From Alphaproteobacteria bacterium (GTDB lineage: Bacteria > Pseudomonadota > Alphaproteobacteria > Rs-D84): 34,303 nt of DNA. The translations under genes and the position numbers were made by a program. The stretch lies in assembly GCA_017937735.1 (NCBI GenBank), contig JAGBCZ010000003.1, forward strand, positions 1-34,303, given 5' to 3'. This document shows, in pieces, positions 1 through 6,830 of this stretch; within the stretch, counting starts at the first letter, position 1; each line of letters begins with the position of its first letter. A model generated the notes under the pieces. The model was not told where the DNA came from and did not search any database. It saw only the letters and a list, made by a program, of their open reading frames with translations.

Positions 1-944
1 ATAGACATATCATTACTGCTCTTCCAGAACCAATTTGTTCCATTATAAGCCAGATTATAATTCGTACCATTTACCGTGATATATGCCTTATCTGTATTAG
101 GCTTGTATTCCCATTTGTTGTTCAGGGGGGCGCTACCAAGTTTGCCCCCAATTACCTGCTGTGCCGTATAGCCAGAAAACAAGTTCAGGTCACCAGCATA
201 GAAAGAATGTGTTGAATCGCTGACTAATGTTTGTTTTGTTGTCCCATTTTCTTGATATTCTGCATACAATTTTAGATTAAATTTTTTTATACATTGACTG
301 GAATCTGTTGATCCGGTATTTTTGGTTGTTGTGCCATCGGGGCATTTGTTACATTGTCTTTGGCCACCTGCATTTTGATAATATCCGACAGGACACTTGT
401 CGCATTGTGCTGCACCGGGATTACTATATTCCCCAGGCGCACAGTTGCTACAACTTGATGCGGATGTTCCACCGGTACTTGAACGATATGTCCCTGCGGG
501 GCAGTTTGTGCAACTCGATGCGTTTGCTCCGCTATACGTCCCAGCAGAACAAATAATTGGCCAACCAGAACCAGCCTTGCAATAATATCCAGCGGGACAG
601 CCGTAATGATGTGCCCGGTCATAAGTGTTTCCGTTCAATGTTTTGTCACCATCAGGTGAAAAATACCCATCAGGAACAACCTGACAGTTTTGTTCCATCC
701 AAATACAACCTGCTTTTTTATTACAGGCCGCTTTTGTTCCGTTACTACACAATGATTCACCACACTTATTAGCAACCGGATAGTATGCGCAGCCAGTAAC
801 CGCAACGCAATCCAACACCGTATTATGATTACAGTTAGGGGAAGTGCTTAGATTTTCCCATGCATACCCCCACGCCACAGTCGTAAATGTGGTGCATAGT
901 ATTGTAATGGTACAAAATCTGAAAAATGTTTTCAGAAAACGCAT
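1..944 (-). CDS. Secreted cysteine-rich repeat protein (GCC2/GCC3, ephrin-receptor-like), C-terminus cut by window edge
   Basis: The frame is open from an ATG at 944-942 to the left edge, giving 314 codons with no stop. The first ~25 residues (MRFLKTFF, then a hydrophobic run ending near VAWGYA) look like a signal peptide. The next ~80 residues carry scattered Cys. Residues ~110-210 hold tandem Cys repeats with motifs such as CPAGTY, CAPGEY, CPVGYY and CPDGT, each closed by a CxxC pair, which is the pattern of GCC2/GCC3 (ephrin-receptor-like) modules. After these, a Cys-free Tyr/Asn-rich region begins and runs off the window. The family is common in eukaryotic receptors and is also found in some host-associated bacteria; a surface or secreted adhesive role is only an inference. 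A GGGGGGAAAG purine run precedes the ATG. Confidence 0.75.
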   Translation of the reverse strand, partial: MRFLKTFFRFCTITILCTTFTTVAWGYAWENLSTSPNCNHNTVLDCVAVTGCAYYPVANKCGESLCSNGTKAACNKKAGCIWMEQNCQVVPDGYFSPDGDKTLNGNTYDRAHHYGCPAGYYCKAGSGWPIICSAGTYSGANASSCTNCPAGTYRSSTGGTSASSCSNCAPGEYSNPGAAQCDKCPVGYYQNAGGQRQCNKCPDGTTTKNTGSTDSSQCIKKFNLKLYAEYQENGTTKQTLVSDSTHSFYAGDLNLFSGYTAQQVIGGKLGSAPLNNKWEYKPNTDKAYITVNGTNYNLAYNGTNWFWKSSNDMS

Positions 945-1033
945 CTTTCCCCCCGGTGTGTATTATGTTTTTTTCAACACCATTTATTTCTGTTTTCAGT
1001 GTAGTAAAATTTAATACACATGCGCAAGCAGAA

Positions 1034-1067
1034 AAAATAAAAAAACGCCCCGTGGCTGTGGGGCGTG
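1034..1067 (-). terminator. Intrinsic terminator of the DUF378 gene
   Basis: On the minus strand a 7-bp stem ACGCCCC/GGGGCGT (1045-1051 with 1060-1066) is followed by a T-rich tail. It lies about 20 nt after the stop of the 1088-1300 gene. Confidence 0.85.
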
Positions 1068-1087
1068 GACATGAAACTTTTTTATGG

Positions 1088-1300
1088 TTAACGGTCACGT
1101 GATACTGGTCTGTCAATGAACATCCAGATTAACCAAACCAACGCTGCGATACCGATAATCGCATATACAATATTGCTGGCCAATGTCGCTGGGCCAAACA
1201 AAAATGCAACCAAGTCAAAACCAAAGATTCCAACCAGACCCCAGTTCAGGGCGCCGATAAATGTCAATGGTATAAGAACATAGTTTGTTAGTCCTTTCAT
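1088..1300 (-). CDS. DUF378 (YuzA-like) small membrane protein
   Basis: This is a 70-residue protein with two hydrophobic segments. The first contains GALNWGLVGIFGFDLVAFLF, the hallmark of the DUF378 family; the second runs to a basic C-terminus (RPVSRDR). The function of the family is unknown; inner-membrane location is expected. The start at 1300 was chosen because AAGGAG lies about 9 nt upstream and family members begin right before the first helix. Longer in-frame starts at 1348 and 1453 would add a charged, non-family extension. A strong sigma70-type promoter lies upstream and a terminator downstream, so the gene is probably monocistronic. Confidence 0.85.
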   Translation of the reverse strand: MKGLTNYVLIPLTFIGALNWGLVGIFGFDLVAFLFGPATLASNIVYAIIGIAALVWLIWMFIDRPVSRDR

Positions 1301-1352
1301 CTCTTTTTTCTCCTTTTCAAGGTTTGTTTCGTCTTTGTTTAAAGACATACGT

Positions 1353-1381
1353 ATTATAAATCTTTTAAAATTGTATTTCAA
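1353..1381 (-). promoter_or_regulatory. Sigma70-type promoter of the DUF378 gene
   Basis: On the minus strand TTGAAA (1376-1381) and TATAAT (1353-1358) are separated by exactly 17 bp. The predicted transcript start near 1346 gives a leader of about 45 nt containing the AAGGAG ribosome site. Confidence 0.7.
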
Positions 1382-1413
1382 TCGTAATACAGTGTTTAGG
1401 AAAAGGTACCTAG

Positions 1414-1430
1414 CGCCTATTTTATAGGCG
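1414..1430. repeat. 17-bp perfect inverted repeat upstream of the DUF378 promoter
   Basis: CGCCTAT-TTT-ATAGGCG is a perfect 7-3-7 palindrome located 33 bp upstream of the DUF378 -35 box. It has no T-tail in either direction, so it is not an obvious terminator. An operator site is possible. TACGTATG and CATACGTA motifs lie on either side of this region. Confidence 0.4.
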
Positions 1431-1460
1431 TGTACGTATGTGTATTGCCTCACAGAATTG

Positions 1461-1487
1461 TAATAAAAAACCGCCCATTGGGCGGTT
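1461..1487 (-). terminator. Intrinsic terminator of the M23 peptidase gene
   Basis: On the minus strand an 8-bp stem AACCGCCC/GGGCGGTT with a 3-nt loop (1469-1476 with 1480-1487) is followed by TTTTATTA. It starts 2 nt after the stop codon at 1490-1492. Confidence 0.9.
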
Positions 1488-1489
1488 GA

Positions 1490-2743
1490 TTACAGTTGAA
1501 TATATAATGACGGATGTTGTTTTAACTTTTCAATTCCATCGTCCAGCACCTTGCGATATTCGATAAATTTCTTTTTGTCTTCTTTGCCCAGATTACTGAT
1601 TGCAGGCAATTTTACCGTCATTGGGTTTACATGCACCCCATCTTTGATAATTTCATAGTGCAAATGTGGACCCGTGGAATATCCAGTAGACCCCACGTAT
1701 CCGATTGTTTGCCCCTGGCGTACGTTTGTGCCAACGTTCACACCCTTGGCAAAGCGGGACATGTGTGCATACAGTGTTTCAAACGACCCATTGTGGCGAA
1801 TTTTTACAAAATTCCCATGCCCACGATTATAACTGCGTGCGATTACACGGCCTGCACCTGCGGCAGGAATTGGTGTGCCTGTTGATGCACGGAAATCAAC
1901 CCCTTTGTGCGCACGTGTGAACCCAAGGACAGGATGCTTGCGCTTTTTGGAAAAGTTACTGGTGATTTTTGCATTATTTATTGGTGTGCGCTTTAAAGAC
2001 TTAATCGCACCGTTACCGTTTTCGTCATAGTACCCAGTTGTGCCATCAGATTTCTTGAATCGATACATTTGAACGTTACCACGCAGGGCCTCAAAAGATA
2101 CAGCCAGAACGTTGCCGTTATCAATTTTTTCGCCGTCTGAAAAGTTTTCTTCGTACAGTACCCAGAACTTTTGCCCCGCACGTACATCACGTTCAAAGTC
2201 CATTTCAAACGCCAATAAATCATATACTTCAATCAGTATCCCCGCAGGAATCCCAGCACGCTGACCCGCCAGATAAAAACTGTCGCCGTCCAAGATTTCA
2301 CCGCCACGCCAAACAGCACGTGTGTCACGTTCAATGTCAACCGTCTGGCAATTCCATTCGCCTGAATCATCGCATGTTAATTCAACCTGGCGCCATGGGG
2401 ATGGTACAACCACAATCTTGGATACAGGGGCGTTATCGTTATCACGAACAAATTCCAATTTGTCCCGTTCTGCACGTAATCCAGAAATGCCGGCATCTTT
2501 CTTTAACACCTTGGCAATTTCGTTGACGTCATTGTGTGTTAAACCCTGGGCCAATAACAGTTCAGACAATGTGTCCCCAGATGTTACAACCACAACAGAA
2601 CTGCATGTGTTCTGGGTGCGCATCTGTGACGGCGTGTGACGGGTTATCACCAGGAAAATTGCAATCAGACTAAGCAGTACAGCCAGCGCCATAACAATAC
2701 GTGTCAGATTGGTCGTTGTAATAATATCTTTTGCTTTTTTCAT
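1490..2743 (-). CDS. M23 family murein endopeptidase, membrane-anchored (MepM/YebA-like)
   Basis: This 417-residue protein has an N-terminal membrane anchor at residues ~16-34. A LysM/OapA-like segment follows (VTSGDTLSELLLAQG, ~54-70), then a linker domain. The C-terminal M23 (LytM) domain carries the zinc ligands HKGVD at ~279-283 and PHLHYE at ~359-364. Known members cleave peptide cross-links in peptidoglycan from the periplasmic side to allow wall growth. Both metal-binding motifs are intact, so it should be active. The start at 2743 (MKKAKD) was preferred to 2779 because the -10 box of its promoter lies between the two, only 7 nt upstream of 2743. That implies a leaderless mRNA, and there is no Shine-Dalgarno site. 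Confidence 0.92.
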   Translation of the reverse strand: MKKAKDIITTTNLTRIVMALAVLLSLIAIFLVITRHTPSQMRTQNTCSSVVVVTSGDTLSELLLAQGLTHNDVNEIAKVLKKDAGISGLRAERDKLEFVRDNDNAPVSKIVVVPSPWRQVELTCDDSGEWNCQTVDIERDTRAVWRGGEILDGDSFYLAGQRAGIPAGILIEVYDLLAFEMDFERDVRAGQKFWVLYEENFSDGEKIDNGNVLAVSFEALRGNVQMYRFKKSDGTTGYYDENGNGAIKSLKRTPINNAKITSNFSKKRKHPVLGFTRAHKGVDFRASTGTPIPAAGAGRVIARSYNRGHGNFVKIRHNGSFETLYAHMSRFAKGVNVGTNVRQGQTIGYVGSTGYSTGPHLHYEIIKDGVHVNPMTVKLPAISNLGKEDKKKFIEYRKVLDDGIEKLKQHPSLYIQL

Positions 2744-2779
2744 AGTGCAGATTATAATAACTTTATGAAAATAAATCAA
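2731..2779. promoter_or_regulatory. Divergent promoter sharing one palindromic -10, serving M23 and prmC
   Basis: The 8-bp palindrome ATTATAAT (2751-2758) contains TATAAT on both strands. Minus strand: TTGATT (2774-2779), 17-bp spacer, TATAAT (2751-2756), then 7 nt to the M23 ATG. Plus strand: TTGCTT (2731-2736), 16-bp spacer, TATAAT (2753-2758), then 6 nt to the prmC ATG. Each -35 box lies inside the coding sequence of the opposite gene, and both mRNAs should start at or within 1-2 nt of the start codon. Confidence 0.7.
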
Positions 2780-3544
2780 GCGTTCACAATTTTACAGCAA
2801 TCTGGTGGCATACGTGCTGCACGGATTATCACAGAAAATACGAAAAAACTGTCGTGGATTCGTGTGCGTATAATGGCGCATAAGTTACGCCGTGGTGTGC
2901 CAGTGGCAAAAATCATCGGGCAAAAGTGGTTTTATGGGCTGAAATTCTATACCAACAGGCATACACTGGACCCACGCCCAGATACAGAAACATTGGTGTC
3001 GGCAGTCGTTTCTGATTGTTCTGATAATTCGCCCAGACGTGTCTTGGATTTGGGAACAGGTACAGGCTGTATTATCTGTTCGCTGGTTAAGAATATTCCA
3101 AATATGTCGGGTGTGGCGGTTGATGTATCTGGGGCTGCACTGCGTGTGGCGGTTAAAAATATATTTGCATTGGGGTTGGAAAAACAAATAAACGCAATTC
3201 GTGGCAGTTTTAATAATAAAAATTTAGTTCGTGAACAGTTTGATATTATTGTATCTAATCCACCATATATTGCACGTAATGATGCACGTGTTGACGATGG
3301 CGCAACGCACGACCCGAAATTAGCATTGTATGCAGATAAAAATGGTCTGGCTGCATACGAATCAATTGCAAAAAATGCAAAAAATTGGATTACGGCAGAC
3401 GGTAAATTGTACTTGGAAATCGGTATGGGGCAAGGCGCAGATATAAAAAACATCTTTTATAAAAACGGTTGGAATTTTGTGCGCAGTGAAAATGATTTAT
3501 CAGGCATTGAACGTGTCTTGGTTTTCAGTATGGTGACACGATGA
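2765..3544 (+). CDS. prmC: Release factor glutamine methyltransferase PrmC
   Basis: This 259-residue protein methylates the Gln of the GGQ motif in peptide-chain release factors, using S-adenosylmethionine. Visible features are the RPDTE segment (~71-75, the RPETE motif of the family), the SAM-binding VLDLGTGTG (~93-101), and the catalytic NPPY (~165-168) that accommodates the target glutamine. Length matches the family at the short end. The ATG at 2765 lies 6 nt after a -10 box; an upstream in-frame start would extend into the divergent M23 gene and its promoter. It overlaps the next gene by ATGA, so the two are translationally coupled. Confidence 0.93.
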   Translation: MKINQAFTILQQSGGIRAARIITENTKKLSWIRVRIMAHKLRRGVPVAKIIGQKWFYGLKFYTNRHTLDPRPDTETLVSAVVSDCSDNSPRRVLDLGTGTGCIICSLVKNIPNMSGVAVDVSGAALRVAVKNIFALGLEKQINAIRGSFNNKNLVREQFDIIVSNPPYIARNDARVDDGATHDPKLALYADKNGLAAYESIAKNAKNWITADGKLYLEIGMGQGADIKNIFYKNGWNFVRSENDLSGIERVLVFSMVTR

Positions 3545-3921
3545 AGCATTTAAGTGATACAGATATTGCACGTATGATTGATGGGGAATTTATTCCTGAT
3601 ACACGTAATACACAGCGCAGTGTACGTGCGCAACTGCATTTGTCTGCACTGATGCCAAATGATGATACGTATATCCCAGAACACGCAATTTTAGATTTAC
3701 ATCAATTAACCGAAGAGCAGGCGTGGAACGCAATCTTGGAATTGGCAAAATCTGGTGTGCGCAATGCAACAATCATCACAGGCGCCAGCGGAATATTAAA
3801 AATAAAATTTCAACAATGGGCATCTGACAGTGTATTAAGTCCGTATATCATATCTTTTGCACCAATAAATAATGGCAGTTTTTCGGTAAAATTTAAAAAG
3901 CGTGAAAAACAGTCGGTTTAA
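3541..3921 (+). CDS. Smr-domain protein, divergent
   Basis: This is a 126-residue protein. A basic N-terminal part (~1-45) is followed by a C-terminal Smr-like domain with LDLHQLTEEQA (~51-61), a loop TGASG (~80-84) in place of the usual HGKG, and NNGSFSVKFKK (~110-120) in place of GGxGATVVxL. Smr domains, known from MutS2, are DNA or RNA nicking nucleases. Here LDLH is kept but the other two signature loops are degenerate, so nuclease activity is uncertain. The start overlaps the prmC stop (ATGA). No terminator follows clearly; htpX begins 63 nt later. Confidence 0.7.
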   Translation: MKHLSDTDIARMIDGEFIPDTRNTQRSVRAQLHLSALMPNDDTYIPEHAILDLHQLTEEQAWNAILELAKSGVRNATIITGASGILKIKFQQWASDSVLSPYIISFAPINNGSFSVKFKKREKQSV

Positions 3922-3984
3922 TAAAATATTTTACATGACTAAAATCTTTTTTTCTGTTATTAATGCACCTAACAAGGTATTACG

Positions 3985-4932
3985 ATGAGAAATATTCAAA
4001 CAGTTTACGACCATATTCGCAGCAATAATATAAAGACATGGATATTGGTGGCGTTGTTTCCATTATTCTTTATTGCGCTGGTATTTTTGCTGGTATGGGC
4101 TGTATCGCCATTGGAATCTGCGATTAACACAACGATTTCTGTTGCGATACCAACATTTATTATATGTATGATATGGATGTTGATATCATGGGCGTTTGGC
4201 GATTCAATGATGCTGGGGGCGGCGGGGGCGCATGAAATAAAGCCAGACAACAAAGAATACCGTGAAATTTTTAGAACTGTGGAAAATGTTGCGCTGGCGG
4301 CTGGTCTGCCAACCCCACGTGTGTATATTATAAATGACAGTTCTTTGAATGCGTTTGCAACAGGGCGCAGCCCACGTGATGCGTCTGTGGCATTAACCAG
4401 CGGAATCATAAAAAAATTGAACCGTTCAGAATTGGCCGGTGTGATTGCACATGAAATGGCGCACATTGGCAATCGTGATATCAGACTGGATATGTTATTG
4501 ATAACAGGTGTGGGTGTAACTGCATTTATCGCCGATATATTGTATCGCAGTGCTGTCTATGGCACGCATGGCACGTCTGATGATGACAATCGTGGGAATT
4601 CTGGCGCTGTGTTGCTGATGGTGTGGTTGGCGTTTGCTGTATTTAACACAATCATCACCCCACTGTTACGTATGGCTGTATCCAGAAATCGTGAATATGC
4701 TGCTGATTCTACGGGGGCGTATATAACACGTGACCCACATGCACTGGCCAGTGCGTTAAAGAAAATAAGTACAGATTCACGGGTTGAATCAATGGATAAT
4801 ATAAAGTCTATGGCGGCTGTCTGTATTGCGAATCCGTCCCGCCCAAATCAGTTTGTATCTGAATTGATGGCGACACATCCGCCTGTTGAAAAACGAATTC
4901 AACGTTTGGAATCAATGACAATCAAACAGTAA
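3985..4932 (+). CDS. htpX: Membrane zinc metalloprotease HtpX
   Basis: This 315-residue M48 family protease of the inner membrane takes part in quality control of membrane proteins alongside FtsH. Two hydrophobic segments (~18-40 and ~48-70) precede the cytosolic catalytic domain. The zinc motif HEMAH is at ~156-160 and the third ligand lies in REYAAD (~236-241). Two more hydrophobic stretches (~169-187 and ~208-228) lie between them, as in the family. The start codon has an AAGG-type site about 9 nt upstream. The loop between the later segments is Asp/Gly-rich (SDDDNRGNSG). Confidence 0.93.
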   Translation: MRNIQTVYDHIRSNNIKTWILVALFPLFFIALVFLLVWAVSPLESAINTTISVAIPTFIICMIWMLISWAFGDSMMLGAAGAHEIKPDNKEYREIFRTVENVALAAGLPTPRVYIINDSSLNAFATGRSPRDASVALTSGIIKKLNRSELAGVIAHEMAHIGNRDIRLDMLLITGVGVTAFIADILYRSAVYGTHGTSDDDNRGNSGAVLLMVWLAFAVFNTIITPLLRMAVSRNREYAADSTGAYITRDPHALASALKKISTDSRVESMDNIKSMAAVCIANPSRPNQFVSELMATHPPVEKRIQRLESMTIKQ

Positions 4933-4960
4933 AATAATCAAAAAAAGGAAAGGGTAACAA

Positions 4961-5539
4961 ATGGCAAATCTGCATTTTCATTATGGTGTTATGAGCAGTT
5001 CTAAATCAGCGGCATTGGTAATAAATGCGCATAATTTCACACAGAATCAAAACCAGACCGAGGTTATAAAGCCGTCTTTTGACAACAGATTTGCGGATGA
5101 TAAAATCGTATCTCGCATTGGTCTGTCATGGGATGCGCACTCAATGCCGAATTTACAGAATTACACCCCAGGTCCAGATACAAAACTGATATTGGTTGAC
5201 GAAGTACAATTTTTTTCACCATCTGATATTGATAAACTGGTTAAAATCGCAGATGAACAGAACAAGATTGTGATGTGCTATGGCTTGATGGTTGACAGCA
5301 ATGAACGGATGTTTCCGGCATCGCAACGCCTTATCGAGGTTGGTGCAAAACTGCATCGTATGGAATCGCCATGTCAGATTAACGGTTGTATGAAGTTGGC
5401 GACCCATCATTTACGTTTTGATGCAGACGGCAATGTTATACGTGCAGGCGACCAATTTGCGCTGGGGGACAGTAATTATAAATCGGTCTGTCGTCATCAT
5501 TTTAATCAGATGTATCATGAAAAACACAAGACACGATAA
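4961..5539 (+). CDS. tdk: Thymidine kinase, type II, with altered P-loop
   Basis: This 192-residue cytosolic salvage enzyme phosphorylates thymidine with ATP. Features are the P-loop YGVMSSSKS (~8-16), the magnesium/base-catalyst motif DEVQFF (~81-86), and zinc ligands at Cys139, Cys144 and Cys178 with His181 or nearby. Overall layout follows the E. coli enzyme (YSAMNAGKS, VDECQF, CxxC and CRKH). The odd point is Ser in place of the Gly that precedes the P-loop Lys. The start has AAAGGG about 6 nt upstream; htpX ends 28 nt before, so co-transcription is likely. Confidence 0.93.
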   Translation: MANLHFHYGVMSSSKSAALVINAHNFTQNQNQTEVIKPSFDNRFADDKIVSRIGLSWDAHSMPNLQNYTPGPDTKLILVDEVQFFSPSDIDKLVKIADEQNKIVMCYGLMVDSNERMFPASQRLIEVGAKLHRMESPCQINGCMKLATHHLRFDADGNVIRAGDQFALGDSNYKSVCRHHFNQMYHEKHKTR

Positions 5540-5556
5540 AAAAGTATTATTTTTTC

Positions 5557-5587
5557 TTGCAATCTGAATAAAATGATATAGAATATA
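5557..5587 (+). promoter_or_regulatory. Probable tRNA-Arg promoter
   Basis: TTGCAA (5557-5562) is followed 19 bp later by AATATA (5582-5587), just before the tRNA. The same pair, TTGCAA and AATATA, occurs 18 bp apart before tRNA-Gly at 30326-30355, which supports both. Confidence 0.4.
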
Positions 5588-5595
5588 AGACCGTT

Positions 5596-5672
5596 GCATC
5601 CATAGCTTAACTGGATAAAGCATCTGACTACGGATCAGAAGACTGAGGGTTCGAATCCTTCTGGATGCGCCA
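5596..5672 (+). tRNA. tRNA-Arg (anticodon ACG)
   Basis: The 77-nt cloverleaf has acceptor GCATCCA/TGGATGC, D-stem GCTT/AAGC, and anticodon stem TCTGA/TCAGA with loop CTACGGA (anticodon ACG, read as ICG after deamination). The T-loop is TTCGAAT and the CCA end is encoded. It is followed by a terminator at 5686-5710. Confidence 0.95.
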
Positions 5673-5685
5673 GAATTAACAAAAG

Positions 5686-5710
5686 ACACCGCCTTGTGCG
5701 GTGTTTTTTG
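5686..5710 (+). terminator. Intrinsic terminator of tRNA-Arg
   Basis: A 7-bp stem ACACCGC/GCGGTGT (5686-5692 with 5698-5704) is followed by a run of T. It lies 13 nt after the CCA end. Confidence 0.85.
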
Positions 5711-5800
5711 TTAATCCACGTGTAACGTGGATATTCGAACCCCAGGTTCGAGCCGCAGGCGAAAGGGGCCCATGGAGTGTAAACGACCATGGGAATTAAC
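5710..5800. repeat. Cloverleaf-like cluster of perfect hairpins between tRNA-Arg and a copy of its 3' end
   Basis: GTTAAT (5710-5715) and ATTAAC (5795-5800) are complementary and enclose three perfect hairpins. These are ATCCACGT/ACGTGGAT (5714-5721 with 5725-5732), TCGAACC/GGTTCGA (5735-5741 with 5745-5751) and CCCATGG/CCATGGG (5769-5775 with 5787-5793). A small GCC/GGC hairpin lies at 5752-5760. No plausible gene is present. The segment could be a small palindromic mobile element or an attachment-site scar. Confidence 0.6.
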
Positions 5801-5819
5801 AATCCTTCTGGATGCGCCA
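5801..5819 (+). repeat. 19-bp exact copy of the tRNA-Arg 3' end, including CCA
   Basis: Bases 5801-5819 repeat 5654-5672 exactly (second half of the T-arm, 3' acceptor strand and CCA), 147 bp downstream. This is the geometry left by integration at a tRNA 3' end, or by a partial tandem duplication of tRNA plus terminator, because a second, similar terminator follows at 5827. Confidence 0.8.
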
Positions 5820-5826
5820 CGAATTC

Positions 5827-5856
5827 AAACACCGCCAAAAGGCGGTGTTTTTCTAA
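5827..5856 (+). terminator. Terminator after the tRNA 3'-end copy
   Basis: A perfect 10-bp stem AAACACCGCC/GGCGGTGTTT with an AAAA loop (5827-5836 with 5841-5850) is followed by TTC on plus. The core ACACCGC/GCGGTGT is shared with the terminator at 5686. On minus it can also end the convergent gene 5853-6740, though that side lacks a long T-run. Confidence 0.75.
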
Positions 5857-6740
5857 TACAAAATTGGCTGTTTCTGAATCATTGCAACCCATTGTTTCAC
5901 AGATGATTTATTTAAAAACATATTTGGTAAAAATTCATCCAATGGCGTACCGCCACATCGGTAATAGTCACACAAGAAATCTTCCAATGTCGCAGACCAA
6001 TCAATAACATATTTGCCATCTTGCTGTTTTGCATGCAAGTATTTCAGGTTTTCTTGTGGCGCTTTTTTATTCCAACGGGAAAATTCTTGTGCGATTGGTA
6101 TGCAATCTTCGATTGGTCGTGTGGTTGGAACCAATCTGTATCCCATCGAATAATGAAATGGGAACGAGTTACCTTCGGCAACAATTTGCACATTTCCTAA
6201 ATTTTCTTGCAACATTCGTTCAACACGTATTTGGTGCAGTCGTATTCCGATTCCGGCATAATTGCTGTTGCCTGTGGATTTCATGTATGCGCATACTTTT
6301 TCATATAACTGCCCCTTGATGACAGTTATGTCAAATTTAGGTGTTACCATTTTTTTGTCTTTGTTTATACAAAAATAAGTGCTACCTACAATTTTATAAC
6401 GTTTATTGTTCACAGACATTTCCCCTGTGGCATCTTCGACCATGATACAGTAATTTTCTGTGTCCGGTATATCAGCAGTGATGCCTGCAACGTATGCACG
6501 TACAGGGGCGCCCGTTTTTTTATCTATCAGTGTTGTTATTTTCAGACCGCTTTCATCACGATTGTTATCTACTGAAAATTCAGACGACATCAGTTTGTTA
6601 AAAGTCTGGGATGTTATTCCATCCTTGATTTGTTTGCGCAAATTTATCGCAATATCACACGTGTCGTATTGCACAATCAGTTTGCGTGGCTTTAACGAAA
6701 ACAAATCCTTAAAATTTTGTATCAGTGTATCGAATTTCAT
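5853..6740 (-). CDS. Orphan protein with a GNAT-like segment
   Basis: I do not recognise this 295-residue protein as a whole. Residues ~163-204 resemble the core of GNAT acyltransferases: a GIGIRL turn like the acetyl-CoA loop, a helix (HQIRVERMLQENLG), a strand (NVQIVAEG), then NSFPFHYSMGY, which matches the common S-x-x-F-Y-x-x-x-G-F/Y ending. The N-terminal half contains MVEDATGEMSVNN and is rich in beta-prone residues; the C-terminal third is Trp/Tyr-rich. No signal peptide or membrane segment is apparent. Its promoter at 6751-6778 places the transcript start ~4 nt before the ATG, with no Shine-Dalgarno site. The acyltransferase reading is an inference. Confidence 0.65.
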   Translation of the reverse strand: MKFDTLIQNFKDLFSLKPRKLIVQYDTCDIAINLRKQIKDGITSQTFNKLMSSEFSVDNNRDESGLKITTLIDKKTGAPVRAYVAGITADIPDTENYCIMVEDATGEMSVNNKRYKIVGSTYFCINKDKKMVTPKFDITVIKGQLYEKVCAYMKSTGNSNYAGIGIRLHQIRVERMLQENLGNVQIVAEGNSFPFHYSMGYRLVPTTRPIEDCIPIAQEFSRWNKKAPQENLKYLHAKQQDGKYVIDWSATLEDFLCDYYRCGGTPLDEFLPNMFLNKSSVKQWVAMIQKQPILY

Positions 6741-6750
6741 CTTGTTAAGA

Positions 6751-6778
6751 ATATTACACCAAAATAAGTATTTGTCAA
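6751..6778 (-). promoter_or_regulatory. Promoter of the 5853-6740 gene
   Basis: On minus, consensus TTGACA (6773-6778) is followed after 16 bp by TAATAT (6751-6756). Only 10 nt separate the -10 box from the ATG, so the leader should be about 3-4 nt. Confidence 0.65.
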
Positions 6779-6801
6779 TAAGATATTGTAACTGGTGTTT
6801 T

Positions 6802-6827
6802 TATTAAAAAACGCCCCGAACGGGGCA
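6802..6827 (-). terminator. Intrinsic terminator of secG
   Basis: On minus a GC stem GCCCC/GGGGC (6813-6817 with 6822-6826) is followed by GTTTTTTAAT, directly after the secG stop at 6831-6833. Confidence 0.85.
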
Positions 6828-6830
6828 TTG

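Noticed and set aside
287..622. 111-codon ORF on minus
   Set aside because: It is a shifted frame within the Cys-rich gene; the adjacent frame has a signal peptide and regular CxxC repeats and runs on to the window edge.
5654..5819. Integrated genomic island at tRNA-Arg
   Set aside because: The direct repeats are only 147 bp apart and enclose no integrase or gene; at most a scar or a small element.
5635..5892. 85-codon ORF on minus across tRNA-Arg
   Set aside because: It contains the well-known spurious AHPEGFEPS peptide that arises from translating a tRNA T-arm in antisense.
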